A DNA stretch of 34,252 nt from contig CAJTXY010000013.1 of NCBI GenBank assembly GCA_910583685.1, positions 1-34,252 of the forward strand. The letters are read 5' to 3'. Positions within the stretch are counted from its first letter, which is position 1. Each line of letters begins with the position of its first letter. Under the pieces are notes generated by a model. The model searched no databases and had not been told where the DNA came from. It saw only the letters and a program-made list of their open reading frames with translations. This DNA comes from an uncultured Bacilli bacterium. Lineage in GTDB: Bacteria > Bacillota_I > Bacilli_A > RF39 > UBA660. A program made the translations under genes and the position numbers. Below, piece after piece: positions 1 to 6,655 of this stretch.

Positions 1-11
1 CCTTTATTGTA

Positions 12-37
12 TCAAAAAGCCGCACCTAGTGGTGCGG
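12..37 (-). terminator. Rho-independent terminator downstream of rnj
   Basis: A perfect 7-bp GC-rich stem (20-26 with 31-37) has a 4-nt loop. Read on the minus strand, a run of five T (14-18) follows it. It lies just past the RNase J stop codon and points the same way, so it probably ends that transcript. Confidence 0.75.
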
Positions 38-56
38 TTGAAATTTCAATTTAGGG

Positions 57-90
57 AAAAAGTAACTAAGCTTCCACTTGGTTACTTTTT
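57..90. terminator. AT-rich hairpin overlapping the rnj stop codon
   Basis: AAAAAGTAAC at 57-66 pairs perfectly over 10 bp with 81-90 across a 14-nt loop. A/T runs flank both sides, so it could act on either strand. It overlaps the last codons of RNase J and comes just before the stronger GC-rich terminator. It may serve as a first terminator or as a 3' stabilising hairpin. Confidence 0.5.
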
Positions 91-1760
91 TTGATATCTA
101 GTATTACAGGTAGAATAATTGGTCTTCTACCAGTTAGTTCATAAATATATGAAATCATTTGATTGGTAATTTCTGATTTCATTATGGCGAAGTTGCTTTT
201 TGGGTCATTCAATAATTTTTTCACGATATAGTCTGCTTGGTGTTCAATCTTATGAAGCAGTTCTTCGTTTTCACTGATTAAAACAAATCCTCTAGTTGTA
301 ATATTTGGTCTAATCAGTAATTCTCGTTTTTTCATATCTACGTTAACGATTACTACTAAAATACCATCGTTAGCCATAATCTTTCTATCTCTAAGTACAG
401 CACCACCAATTTCGCCAATTCTGTTGCCGTCTACATAAATATCAGCTCCTGGCATACTAATTCCCTTTGTGATTTTATGGTTTGTTAAATCCAGCGTATC
501 TCCGTTTTGCAATACAAAGGCATTTTCCTTGGGAATACCACATTCGATTCCTACGTTTGCATGTTTTTTTAACATTCTATAATCTCCGTGGAATGGCATT
601 AAGTATTTTGGTTTTAGAAGTCTAATCATCAATTTTAGTTCTTCTTCATTTGCATGCCCTGATGTATGTAAGTCTGATAAGGCTTTGTTTGTATATACTC
701 TAACACCTTGTAAACATAATTTGTTAATGATTCTAGAAATACTTAAGGCATTTCCTGGTATTGCACTGGATGAGAATATAACGACATCATCTGGTCTTAA
801 CTTGATTTGTTTATGTGTTCCATTTGAAATTCTAGAAAGGGCAGCGAGAGGTTCTCCTTGTGAGCCTGTACAAAGAATTGCAACTTCACCAGGTTTCATC
901 TTATTAGCTTCATCTGGTGTTACTAATAATTCTTTGTGGTCTATATAGCCACCTTCAATTGATATCTTAATATTATTTTCCATACTGCGTCCAAAGATGC
1001 ATATTTTACGATTGTGTTTGTAGCAGGTTTCGAAAATGTGTTTTACACGGTAAATGTTAGAAGCGAATGTTGCAATCATAAGACGGTTAGTTGGACAGCG
1101 ATCAAACATTTCTCCTAAAGCATCATCTACCCGTGATTCACTGGTTGAAAATCCTTCGTTTAATACGTTTGTGGATTCACTTATTAGTAAATCTACTCCT
1201 TTTTCTCCAAGTAGTGCCATTTTATAAAGATTTGCCATTGGTCCAATTGGTGTTAGATCAAATTTAAAATCTCCTGTTGTTGCAATAGTTCCATTTGGCG
1301 TTGTAATAGCGATACCATGAGAGTCTGGAATAGAGTGGGTTGTTCTAAAAAAATCTACTTCAATTTCGTCAAATGATAGTTTAGAATCTTCGTTATAGAC
1401 AAATAGATTATCATATCGAATATTACGGTCTTGTAATTTTACAGCAATTAATTCTTTGGCATGGTTAGGGGCATAGATGGCAGGAATATTAACACTTTGT
1501 AGTAAAAAAGGGATTCCTCCGATGTGATCCTCATGACCGTGCGTAATCAGTAAAGCTTTAATTTTGTCTTCATTTTCTTTTAAAAAAGTAAAATCTGGTA
1601 AGATATAGTCAATTCCTAAAAGTTCGCTTTCAGGGAAACTAACACCAGCATCGATAATAATAATTTGGTCTTTATGCATTACACAATACATATTTTTTCC
1701 GACTTCTCCTAAACCACCTAGAACGATAATTTTAGTTCCATTTGGTTTTCTTTCTTTCAT
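66..1760 (-). CDS. rnj: Ribonuclease J (metallo-beta-lactamase/beta-CASP RNase)
   Basis: The 564-residue product is a cytoplasmic RNase J, which has 5'-3' exonuclease and endonuclease activity in mRNA turnover and rRNA maturation in Bacillota. The metal-binding motif HGHEDH sits at residues 74-79, inside an N-terminal metallo-beta-lactamase domain. Residues around GDFKFDL and the later FHGDYRML segment fit the remaining beta-CASP ligands. Length matches the family's usual 550-560 residues. The ATG is preceded by AAAGGAG at good spacing. It is transcribed leftward from its own promoter, whose -35 lies inside the upstream gene's terminator, and it ends at two hairpins. Whether it is the J1 or J2 paralogue cannot be decided here. 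Confidence 0.95.
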   Translation of the reverse strand: MKERKPNGTKIIVLGGLGEVGKNMYCVMHKDQIIIIDAGVSFPESELLGIDYILPDFTFLKENEDKIKALLITHGHEDHIGGIPFLLQSVNIPAIYAPNHAKELIAVKLQDRNIRYDNLFVYNEDSKLSFDEIEVDFFRTTHSIPDSHGIAITTPNGTIATTGDFKFDLTPIGPMANLYKMALLGEKGVDLLISESTNVLNEGFSTSESRVDDALGEMFDRCPTNRLMIATFASNIYRVKHIFETCYKHNRKICIFGRSMENNIKISIEGGYIDHKELLVTPDEANKMKPGEVAILCTGSQGEPLAALSRISNGTHKQIKLRPDDVVIFSSSAIPGNALSISRIINKLCLQGVRVYTNKALSDLHTSGHANEEELKLMIRLLKPKYLMPFHGDYRMLKKHANVGIECGIPKENAFVLQNGDTLDLTNHKITKGISMPGADIYVDGNRIGEIGGAVLRDRKIMANDGILVVIVNVDMKKRELLIRPNITTRGFVLISENEELLHKIEHQADYIVKKLLNDPKSNFAIMKSEITNQMISYIYELTGRRPIILPVILDIKKSNQVEA

Positions 1761-1811
1761 TTTTTCTCCTTTCTTTAAGTTAATTTTTATATAAGTAACT
1801 AACCGATGTTA

Positions 1812-1840
1812 ATTATAACAAAAAAGAGTTTATTTGTCTA
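1812..1840 (-). promoter_or_regulatory. rnj promoter (sigma-A type)
   Basis: On the minus strand, TAGACA (1835-1840) and TATAAT (1812-1817) are separated by 17 bp, and an extended TGn precedes the -10. The -35 lies in the loop of the upstream gene's terminator and the -10 lies just past its T-run. Confidence 0.75.
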
Positions 1841-1860
1841 GATTTTGCTAAAACTCTTTT
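1822..1860 (-). terminator. Terminator of the zincin-like gene, overlapping its stop codon
   Basis: A perfect 10-bp stem (1822-1831 with 1851-1860) is followed on the minus strand by a T-run. The loop, 1832-1850, contains the stop codon at 1838-1840 and the rnj -35 box. Confidence 0.65.
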
Positions 1861-2929
1861 CTTTACAATTATTGGTACTTTTTTCTATTTCTATGATTTC
1901 TTGTCTCATATTTTCCATAATATTTCCGTAGTTTAACATCAGTATTTTCGGTAGTGTTAAATCTATCTTAGAAAGTGATTCTGATACTGGTAGGGTATTA
2001 ATTTCTTCTACAAAGTTAAGCATCTTTTGTGCCATTAGTGGATCAGGGCTACAAGAGAGATGGTAGGCAAGTGGGGCTCCTATTATATAAGGTGCAAATT
2101 TATGAGCCGTGTAAAGTGGCTTTTCTTCTTCCTTCTCAAAAAAGATGTTTATTTTTTTATATAAGTCTTCAAAATCTTCTTTTGAGATGGTTACATTACC
2201 TGTTTTGTAACTTGTTCCATCTAATACACCTTCTGTCTTTTTTTTGTATAGAAGGATCGTTTGGTTTAGAAATCTATCTAGTTCTATTTTATCTGTGGTA
2301 TTATTATATCTTTCATAATAGCAGTTTAAAAAATTATTCTTAGAATACCCTTTTTCTATCATTTTTTTTACAAAATCAAACTCATAATAAATAGAAATCA
2401 TTTCTGTAATTGCCACTGCTTTAACAGTTGTTCTATTTCCGTTTTTATCTTTTGCTATTAAAGTGTGAAAAAATTCGTGAATTATTTTTGCCAGAAGAGG
2501 AAAGGATGTTTTTTTATTATCAATATTTATTAATGATAGAGGAACTGTGTGGATTGATATGTCCTTTCTATCTTCTAGTATTTTCTTATTGTTTTTATTG
2601 CAACACCAAGACCCTTTTGTTTTTTCTTCTAGCCAAATGTCTTCATCTGTATAATTTATTTCTAATTGTCCATTTGTAAACATAGTCATAAAACTTTTTT
2701 CTAGGATAGGATTTAGCCCTTTTAAATAGTGGCAGACTAATTCTATTCCTTCTAATAAATCAATATATGGCTCTTCTATATCTATTTTCTCTAATGGGGT
2801 ACAACCTGATAATTGATTCGCTTTTTGGGCATAAATATATAAATTTCTGGTATAGAGGTTATTATAGTTTTCCTCTAGATATTTTTCACTTTCTTCGTTT
2901 AATTTTATAAAAAGATCGATACTTTCCAT
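1838..2929 (-). CDS. Unrecognised HExxH zincin-like protein (putative metallopeptidase)
   Basis: I do not recognise this 363-residue protein by name. It carries HEFFH at residues 151-155 and a downstream Glu (E176, in AITEMISIYYEF), which is gluzincin geometry (HExxH plus a distal Glu ligand). The C-terminal third, including the stretch DPLMAQKMLNFVEEIN, recalls the helical end of M3-family oligopeptidases, but the protein is much shorter than M3 enzymes (usually about 550-600 residues). There is no signal peptide or membrane segment, so a cytoplasmic role is likely. The start is an ATG at 2929 with AGGTGATT upstream, and a good promoter precedes it. Peptidase activity is inferred from the motif alone; an inactive relative is possible. 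Confidence 0.6.
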   Translation of the reverse strand: MESIDLFIKLNEESEKYLEENYNNLYTRNLYIYAQKANQLSGCTPLEKIDIEEPYIDLLEGIELVCHYLKGLNPILEKSFMTMFTNGQLEINYTDEDIWLEEKTKGSWCCNKNNKKILEDRKDISIHTVPLSLINIDNKKTSFPLLAKIIHEFFHTLIAKDKNGNRTTVKAVAITEMISIYYEFDFVKKMIEKGYSKNNFLNCYYERYNNTTDKIELDRFLNQTILLYKKKTEGVLDGTSYKTGNVTISKEDFEDLYKKINIFFEKEEEKPLYTAHKFAPYIIGAPLAYHLSCSPDPLMAQKMLNFVEEINTLPVSESLSKIDLTLPKILMLNYGNIMENMRQEIIEIEKSTNNCKEKSFSKI

Positions 2930-2946
2930 AGAATCACCTGCGGCAT

Positions 2947-2975
2947 ATTATAGCATAAAGGGTTAGAAATGGCAA
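2947..2975 (-). promoter_or_regulatory. Promoter of the zincin-like gene
   Basis: TTGCCA (2970-2975) and TATAAT (2947-2952) lie 17 bp apart on the minus strand, with an extended TGC before the -10. The predicted transcript start is only about 10 nt before the ATG, so the leader carries little more than the Shine-Dalgarno. Confidence 0.75.
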
Positions 2976-2984
2976 ACTTTTCTT

Positions 2985-3352
2985 TTGTATTAAAAATATT
3001 TTTACTATAACATAAAATTAGCGGGAGGAAGAATTATGTTTTAAAAGTAGTTTAAAAGAGGATGTAATACTTGAATTTTTATTCCTGCTGGTGGTTGTTC
3101 TTCTTATAAAGAGATGGAAGTTTCGTAAATAAATACGGAATAAGAGATGAGACAATGGAATTTTCTGATGTTAACGGCAGAGGATGCTAGTTCTATTGTC
3201 AGTAGGTTTTATGTGGAATGTAATAAAATGGTTTGTGCTAGAGAAGTTTTATTACTAATATCAACTACGGAAGAAAAGCCTTTTAGGGTGACGAAAATAA
3301 TTTAATACGTTTTGATGACGACTACTGAAATAGCCAATTTCAATAGTTTTTT
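2985..3352 (+). pseudogene. Gene-free stretch: probable remains of a small gene
   Basis: No intact gene occupies 2930-3389. The plus strand still shows gene-like signals: a promoter-like pair (TTGTAT at 2985, TATAAC at 3006), a strong Shine-Dalgarno GGGAGG at 3023 and an ATG at 3036 that meets a stop at its third codon. Broken reading frames follow. One encodes a hydrophobic stretch and another gives a 52-codon ORF (3147-3305) of no recognised family. A terminator at 3322-3352 closes the region. I read this as a decayed gene. A small regulatory RNA is an alternative. Confidence 0.35.
3322..3352 (+). terminator. Terminator just upstream of ftsY
   Basis: CTACTGAAAT (3322-3331) pairs with 3337-3346 over 9 of 10 positions across a 5-nt loop, followed by six T. 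It insulates ftsY from whatever transcript crosses the gene-free stretch. Confidence 0.6.
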
Positions 3353-3363
3353 CTTTTGGTTTA

Positions 3364-3372
3364 TGATATAAT
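3364..3372 (+). promoter_or_regulatory. ftsY extended -10 promoter
   Basis: TGATATAAT is a full extended -10 (TGnTATAAT). No good -35 is seen 17 bp upstream, as expected for extended -10 promoters. Predicted initiation is only about 10 nt before the ftsY ATG. Confidence 0.6.
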
Positions 3373-3389
3373 TTTTGTAGGTGATAATA

Positions 3390-4466
3390 ATGGGATTATT
3401 TAATAAAATAAAGAATATGTTTCAAACTGAAGAGAAGAAAAAGGAAGACTTTTTCGATGAGAAAGTAGAAGTTTTTCAGGAGGAGTCTAAAGAGGAGATT
3501 TCTAGAGAGGATTCTTCTAAAGGAAACTTAAAAAAACAGGATGATGTTAAGGTTTATGAAAAAGGACTTACAAAGTCTCGTGAGGGTTTTGTTTCTCGAC
3601 TTGCTAGTTTAACTCATAAATATCAAAAAATAAATGAAGATTATTTTGAAGAGTTAGAAGAAATTTTGATTATGGCTGATATTGGTGTTAATACGGTTAT
3701 GGAATTTATGGACCGATTACGAGATCGAGTAAGACATGAAAATATTGAGAGTCCAGAAGAGTTAAAAGAAGTGATTGTAGATGAGCTTTTTATTATTTAT
3801 GTTGAAGATGAAGTCTTGTCTAGTAAAATAAAATATAATGAAGATGGACCAACAGTACTTTTGTTTGTAGGAGTCAATGGTGTTGGGAAGACAACTACTA
3901 TTGCGAAGCTTGCTCATATTTTGAAAGAACAAGGTCAAAAGGTGTTGTTGGTTGGTGCTGATACTTTTCGAGCAGGGGCAGTTGCTCAACTAAATGAATG
4001 GGCTGAGAGGCTGGATGTTTCTTTTTATGGAAAAGAAGAGGGAGCAGATCCTGCTAGTGTTGTATTTGATGGTGTTACTAGGGCAGTAGAGGATCAGTAT
4101 GATGTTGTACTTGTTGATACTGCAGGAAGACTTCAAAATAAAGTAAACTTGATGAAAGAGCTTGAGAAGATGAATCGGGTGATTACTTCTATTGTTCCTG
4201 GGGGTCCACACGAAACACTTTTAGTGGTTGATGCCACTACTGGACAAAATGGAATTAGTCAGGCAAAGAGCTTTCAGGAAATTACCAACATTACGGGAAT
4301 TGTTCTAACAAAACTGGATGGTACTGCCAAAGGTGGGATTGTTCTTGCTATTAAAGAGGAAGTTGGAATTCCTGTTAAGTATATTGGGCTTGGAGAACGT
4401 AAGGAAGATTTGCAAGTGTTTGATATTGAAAAATATATTTATGGTCTATTTAAGGATATGATGTAG
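3390..4466 (+). CDS. ftsY: FtsY, signal recognition particle receptor GTPase
   Basis: FtsY is the membrane-associated receptor that docks the Ffh-ribosome complex at the translocon. The 358-residue product has an acidic N-terminal linker of about 60 residues, then the helical N domain, then the G domain with P-loop GVNGVGKTTT (about residues 161-170), the DTAGR motif, and TKLDGTAKGG near the C-terminus. The ATG at 3390 is preferred over an in-frame GTG nine bases upstream because AGGTG at 3379-3383 spaces well to the ATG. It leads a run of close-packed same-strand genes (3390-6557) with no terminator seen between them. It lies 6 kb from ffh, its functional partner. Confidence 0.96.
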   Translation: MGLFNKIKNMFQTEEKKKEDFFDEKVEVFQEESKEEISREDSSKGNLKKQDDVKVYEKGLTKSREGFVSRLASLTHKYQKINEDYFEELEEILIMADIGVNTVMEFMDRLRDRVRHENIESPEELKEVIVDELFIIYVEDEVLSSKIKYNEDGPTVLLFVGVNGVGKTTTIAKLAHILKEQGQKVLLVGADTFRAGAVAQLNEWAERLDVSFYGKEEGADPASVVFDGVTRAVEDQYDVVLVDTAGRLQNKVNLMKELEKMNRVITSIVPGGPHETLLVVDATTGQNGISQAKSFQEITNITGIVLTKLDGTAKGGIVLAIKEEVGIPVKYIGLGERKEDLQVFDIEKYIYGLFKDMM

Positions 4467-4475
4467 AGGTGTGTT

Positions 4476-4763
4476 ATGAGTAATCAGGAAAAAAAGTTGC
4501 CAGAAAAAAACGTTAGGGCAGGTTATAAAATTGGGTTTATTGTACAACTTATTATGACCTTTATTACGACAATATTTATTATTGTTGCTTTCTTTCAGAG
4601 GGACTTCTTTACATTTTTGGAGTTTTTACTTGGACTTGATATGTTTGTTTTGGCATTTAATAATTTTAAATATTATAAAAGGGATTGGTTTACATTTGTC
4701 TATATTGCGGCGGGTGCTGCGATGATTTTAGTATCTATATTGAAATGGTGTGATATATTATGA
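4476..4763 (+). CDS. Small membrane protein, unknown
   Basis: The 95-residue product has a charged N-terminus (about residues 1-17) and then two or three hydrophobic segments (roughly 18-40, 44-60 and 70-92), so it is an integral membrane protein. I do not recognise the family. It starts 9 nt after ftsY behind an AGAGGTG Shine-Dalgarno, and its stop overlaps the ylxM start (ATGA), so translational coupling with ylxM is likely. Its position between two SRP-pathway genes suggests, but does not show, a membrane-targeting role. Confidence 0.75.
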   Translation: MSNQEKKLPEKNVRAGYKIGFIVQLIMTFITTIFIIVAFFQRDFFTFLEFLLGLDMFVLAFNNFKYYKRDWFTFVYIAAGAAMILVSILKWCDIL

Positions 4764-5056
4764 TGCAAGAGTTAATTTATTATAATAATTTATATGATCA
4801 TTATAAAGATTTGCTAACTCCAAAACAGAGAAAGTACTTTGAAGATTATTATTTTCAGAATTTATCGCTTAGTGAAATGGCTGAGAATTATGAAGTAAGT
4901 CGGAATGCTATTTATAAGCAGTTGCAGATTGTTCTTAAAAAGCTAGATCAGTATGAGGAAAAGCTTGGTCTTTTTAAAAGACGTGGGATGATGGAAATTT
5001 TAATTAATAAAATTGATGATGAAAAATTAAAACAAAAAATTAGAGATAGTTTGTAG
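4760..5056 (+). CDS. ylxM: YlxM (UPF0122), HTH protein linked to the SRP
   Basis: The 98-residue product matches the YlxM/UPF0122 family: an N-terminal YNNLYDHYKDLLTPKQRKYF segment, then a sigma-70 region 4-like helix-turn-helix (about residues 28-62, SLSEMAENYEVSRNAIYKQL) and a charged helical C-terminus. In streptococci and bacilli ylxM is usually adjacent to ffh, and YlxM is reported to modulate SRP GTPases. Here it follows ftsY instead, with ffh 5 kb away. A second ATG three bases downstream could also serve as the start. Confidence 0.9.
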   Translation: MMQELIYYNNLYDHYKDLLTPKQRKYFEDYYFQNLSLSEMAENYEVSRNAIYKQLQIVLKKLDQYEEKLGLFKRRGMMEILINKIDDEKLKQKIRDSL

Positions 5057-5065
5057 GAGAAATTT

Positions 5066-5494
5066 ATGTATGAGTTTGCAGGTAGATTTAATCGGAAAGA
5101 TTTATTTTTAAAAGAGTTTCAGTATTGGGTGCTACTTCTAAAACCAGTTCCTGTGACACTTGGGACTTCTATTATTTTATTGAAGCGAGAGTGTTCTTCC
5201 TTCAGTGATATTACTCCAGAAGAGATGGGGGAATTTTGTGATGTTTGTAAGTATTTTGAGAGTAAGTGTAGAAGTTTATATGGTGCAGTAAAATTTAATT
5301 ATCATGCTAATATGATGAGGGAGGAATTTGTTCATTTTCACGTGATTCCTAGATATGATAGAAAAGTAGAACGTTACAATATGGTGTGGGAAGATAAAGA
5401 ATGGCCAATAAAGTGTTCTGCTAGTTATAAAACAGAAGTTTCTGATTCCGTGTTATATGCTATTAAAAATGATTTTTTAAAAGATATTTGTTGA
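5066..5494 (+). CDS. HIT-superfamily-like protein with an altered histidine triad
   Basis: The 142-residue protein resembles HIT-family nucleotide hydrolases/transferases, best seen at FVHFHVIPRY (residues 88-97). The family normally has H-x-H-x-H. Here the first His is Phe (F88) while the middle, nucleophilic His (H90) and the third (H92) remain. The N-terminal half (WVLLLKPVPVTLGTSIILLK) fits the HIT core strands and the usual 'pVtlG' region. A Shine-Dalgarno TAGGAG precedes the ATG. It sits in the ftsY-led cluster 9 nt after ylxM. The substrate is unknown; the missing His may alter or reduce activity. Confidence 0.7.
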   Translation: MYEFAGRFNRKDLFLKEFQYWVLLLKPVPVTLGTSIILLKRECSSFSDITPEEMGEFCDVCKYFESKCRSLYGAVKFNYHANMMREEFVHFHVIPRYDRKVERYNMVWEDKEWPIKCSASYKTEVSDSVLYAIKNDFLKDIC

Positions 5495-5539
5495 AGATAG
5501 ATTAGAATTATAAGCAAGTTTGGAGTGGAGGATGATAGT

Positions 5540-6165
5540 ATGTTGCGGGAAGATTTACAAAGATATATTGAAGAAAATATTTTGCCAGTGTATAAGAAAA
5601 ACGATGGGGGTATGGAATAGATCATATTCAGTATGTTACAAGACGTAGTTTGAAATTTGCAAAAGATGTTTCTGATATTAATTTAGAGATGGTTTATGTA
5701 ATAGCCGCTTACCACGATATTGGCCATCATATTAATAGGAAAAATCACGAGAGGGTTTCTGCTACTATTTTATTGGAAGATGAGCAATTGAGAGAGTTCT
5801 TTTCTTCTGAAGAGATGCAGGTTATGAAGGAGGCTGTAGAGGATCATAGGGCATCATTAGAGTATGAACCTCGTAGTATTTATGGTAAGATTGTATCTTC
5901 TGCAGATAGGAACACTGTTGTTGATTATGCCTTGATGCGAACTTATACTTATCGATTAGAACATTTTCCGAATTTTTCATTGGATATGATTATTGAAGAA
6001 TCTAGGAAGCATTTAATGGAAAAGTTTGGAGAAGATGGTTATGCTAGTGAAAAGATGTATTTTGATGATTTAGAATATACAAAGTATTTAGAAGAACTTA
6101 GAAATCTTATAAGTGATAAAGAGAAGTTTGCTGCAAGATATAAAGCGGTCATTTCTTTAGAATAG
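5540..6165 (+). pseudogene. HD-domain phosphohydrolase, frameshifted near the N-terminus
   Basis: Two reading frames together make one HD-superfamily protein of about 208 residues. The first frame starts at ATG 5540 behind a GGAGGAT-type site and stops at 5618 after 26 codons. The second runs on to 6165 with the HD motif AYHDIGHHI, then EDHRAS and SSADRN. One missing base near the G-run at 5606-5610 (GATGGGGGTATGG) explains the break. Restoring a base gives a continuous GIDHIQYV segment, which carries the first metal-ligand region of such proteins. The ATG at 5540 is the natural start; a TTG at 5650 could only yield a truncated form. The break may be real or a sequencing/assembly error. Such proteins usually hydrolyse nucleotides; the substrate is unknown. 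Confidence 0.75.
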
Positions 6166-6179
6166 GGGGGAGTGATAAA

Positions 6180-6557
6180 ATGATTCCTAAGATTATCGAA
6201 GAGGTAGGATTTGATTTTAGTTGGGATGAAGAGGATGTTTGGAAACTTGATTATCCTGTTGTAGAGATGGACATTTCTAATTTAGAATGGCATTTTGAAC
6301 TTCCTTTTTGGAGTTATAATGATCAATGTTATAACCTATCTCCTAGGCAGGTTTTGAATGATAAAGATAAGTATGTGGAAGAATACGATAGAACTATGAA
6401 TGCAGATTTGACCTATCCTATTGATATTATGGAAAATAAGGGCAAATATCTTATTTTGGATGGATTACATCGTCTTTTAAAATATAAAATTTTAGGTTAT
6501 GATAAAGTAAAGGTTAGAATTATTCCTAGAGATGAAATTCCTAATATTTCTAAATAG
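6180..6557 (+). CDS. ParB/sulfiredoxin-fold-like small protein
   Basis: The 125-residue product ends in a segment typical of the ParB N-terminal fold: YPIDIMENKGKYLILDG followed by LHRLLKYKILGYDKVKVRII (about residues 77-117), where the DGxHRL core matches ParB-like nuclease/CTPase domains. The N-terminal half is Trp- and acid-rich and unrecognised. There is no helix-turn-helix, so it is not a canonical partition ParB. It has a strong GGGGGGAGTGAT ribosome site and is the last gene of the ftsY-led cluster, directly upstream of the HerA-like ATPase. Function unknown. Confidence 0.7.
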   Translation: MIPKIIEEVGFDFSWDEEDVWKLDYPVVEMDISNLEWHFELPFWSYNDQCYNLSPRQVLNDKDKYVEEYDRTMNADLTYPIDIMENKGKYLILDGLHRLLKYKILGYDKVKVRIIPRDEIPNISK

Positions 6558-6591
6558 GAGTTTTTCTTTTTTAAATATTTTCATCTCTATC

Positions 6592-6620
6592 TTGATTAAT
6601 TGTTACATTAATAGTATACT
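6592..6620 (+). promoter_or_regulatory. Promoter of the HerA-like ATPase gene
   Basis: TTGATT (6592-6597) and TATACT (6615-6620) are separated by 17 bp, about 35 bp before the start codon. Confidence 0.65.
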
Positions 6621-6655
6621 TTAAGATAGGAAAGAATAGGTAAAGGGGAATATGT

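Noticed and set aside
685..948. An 87-codon plus-strand ORF inside RNase J
   Set aside because: It lies wholly within the well-supported rnj frame on the other strand and has no ribosome site.
5606..5610. Phase-variable poly-G tract in the HD-domain gene
   Set aside because: A run of five G is too short to argue for programmed slippage. Kept only as a frameshift.
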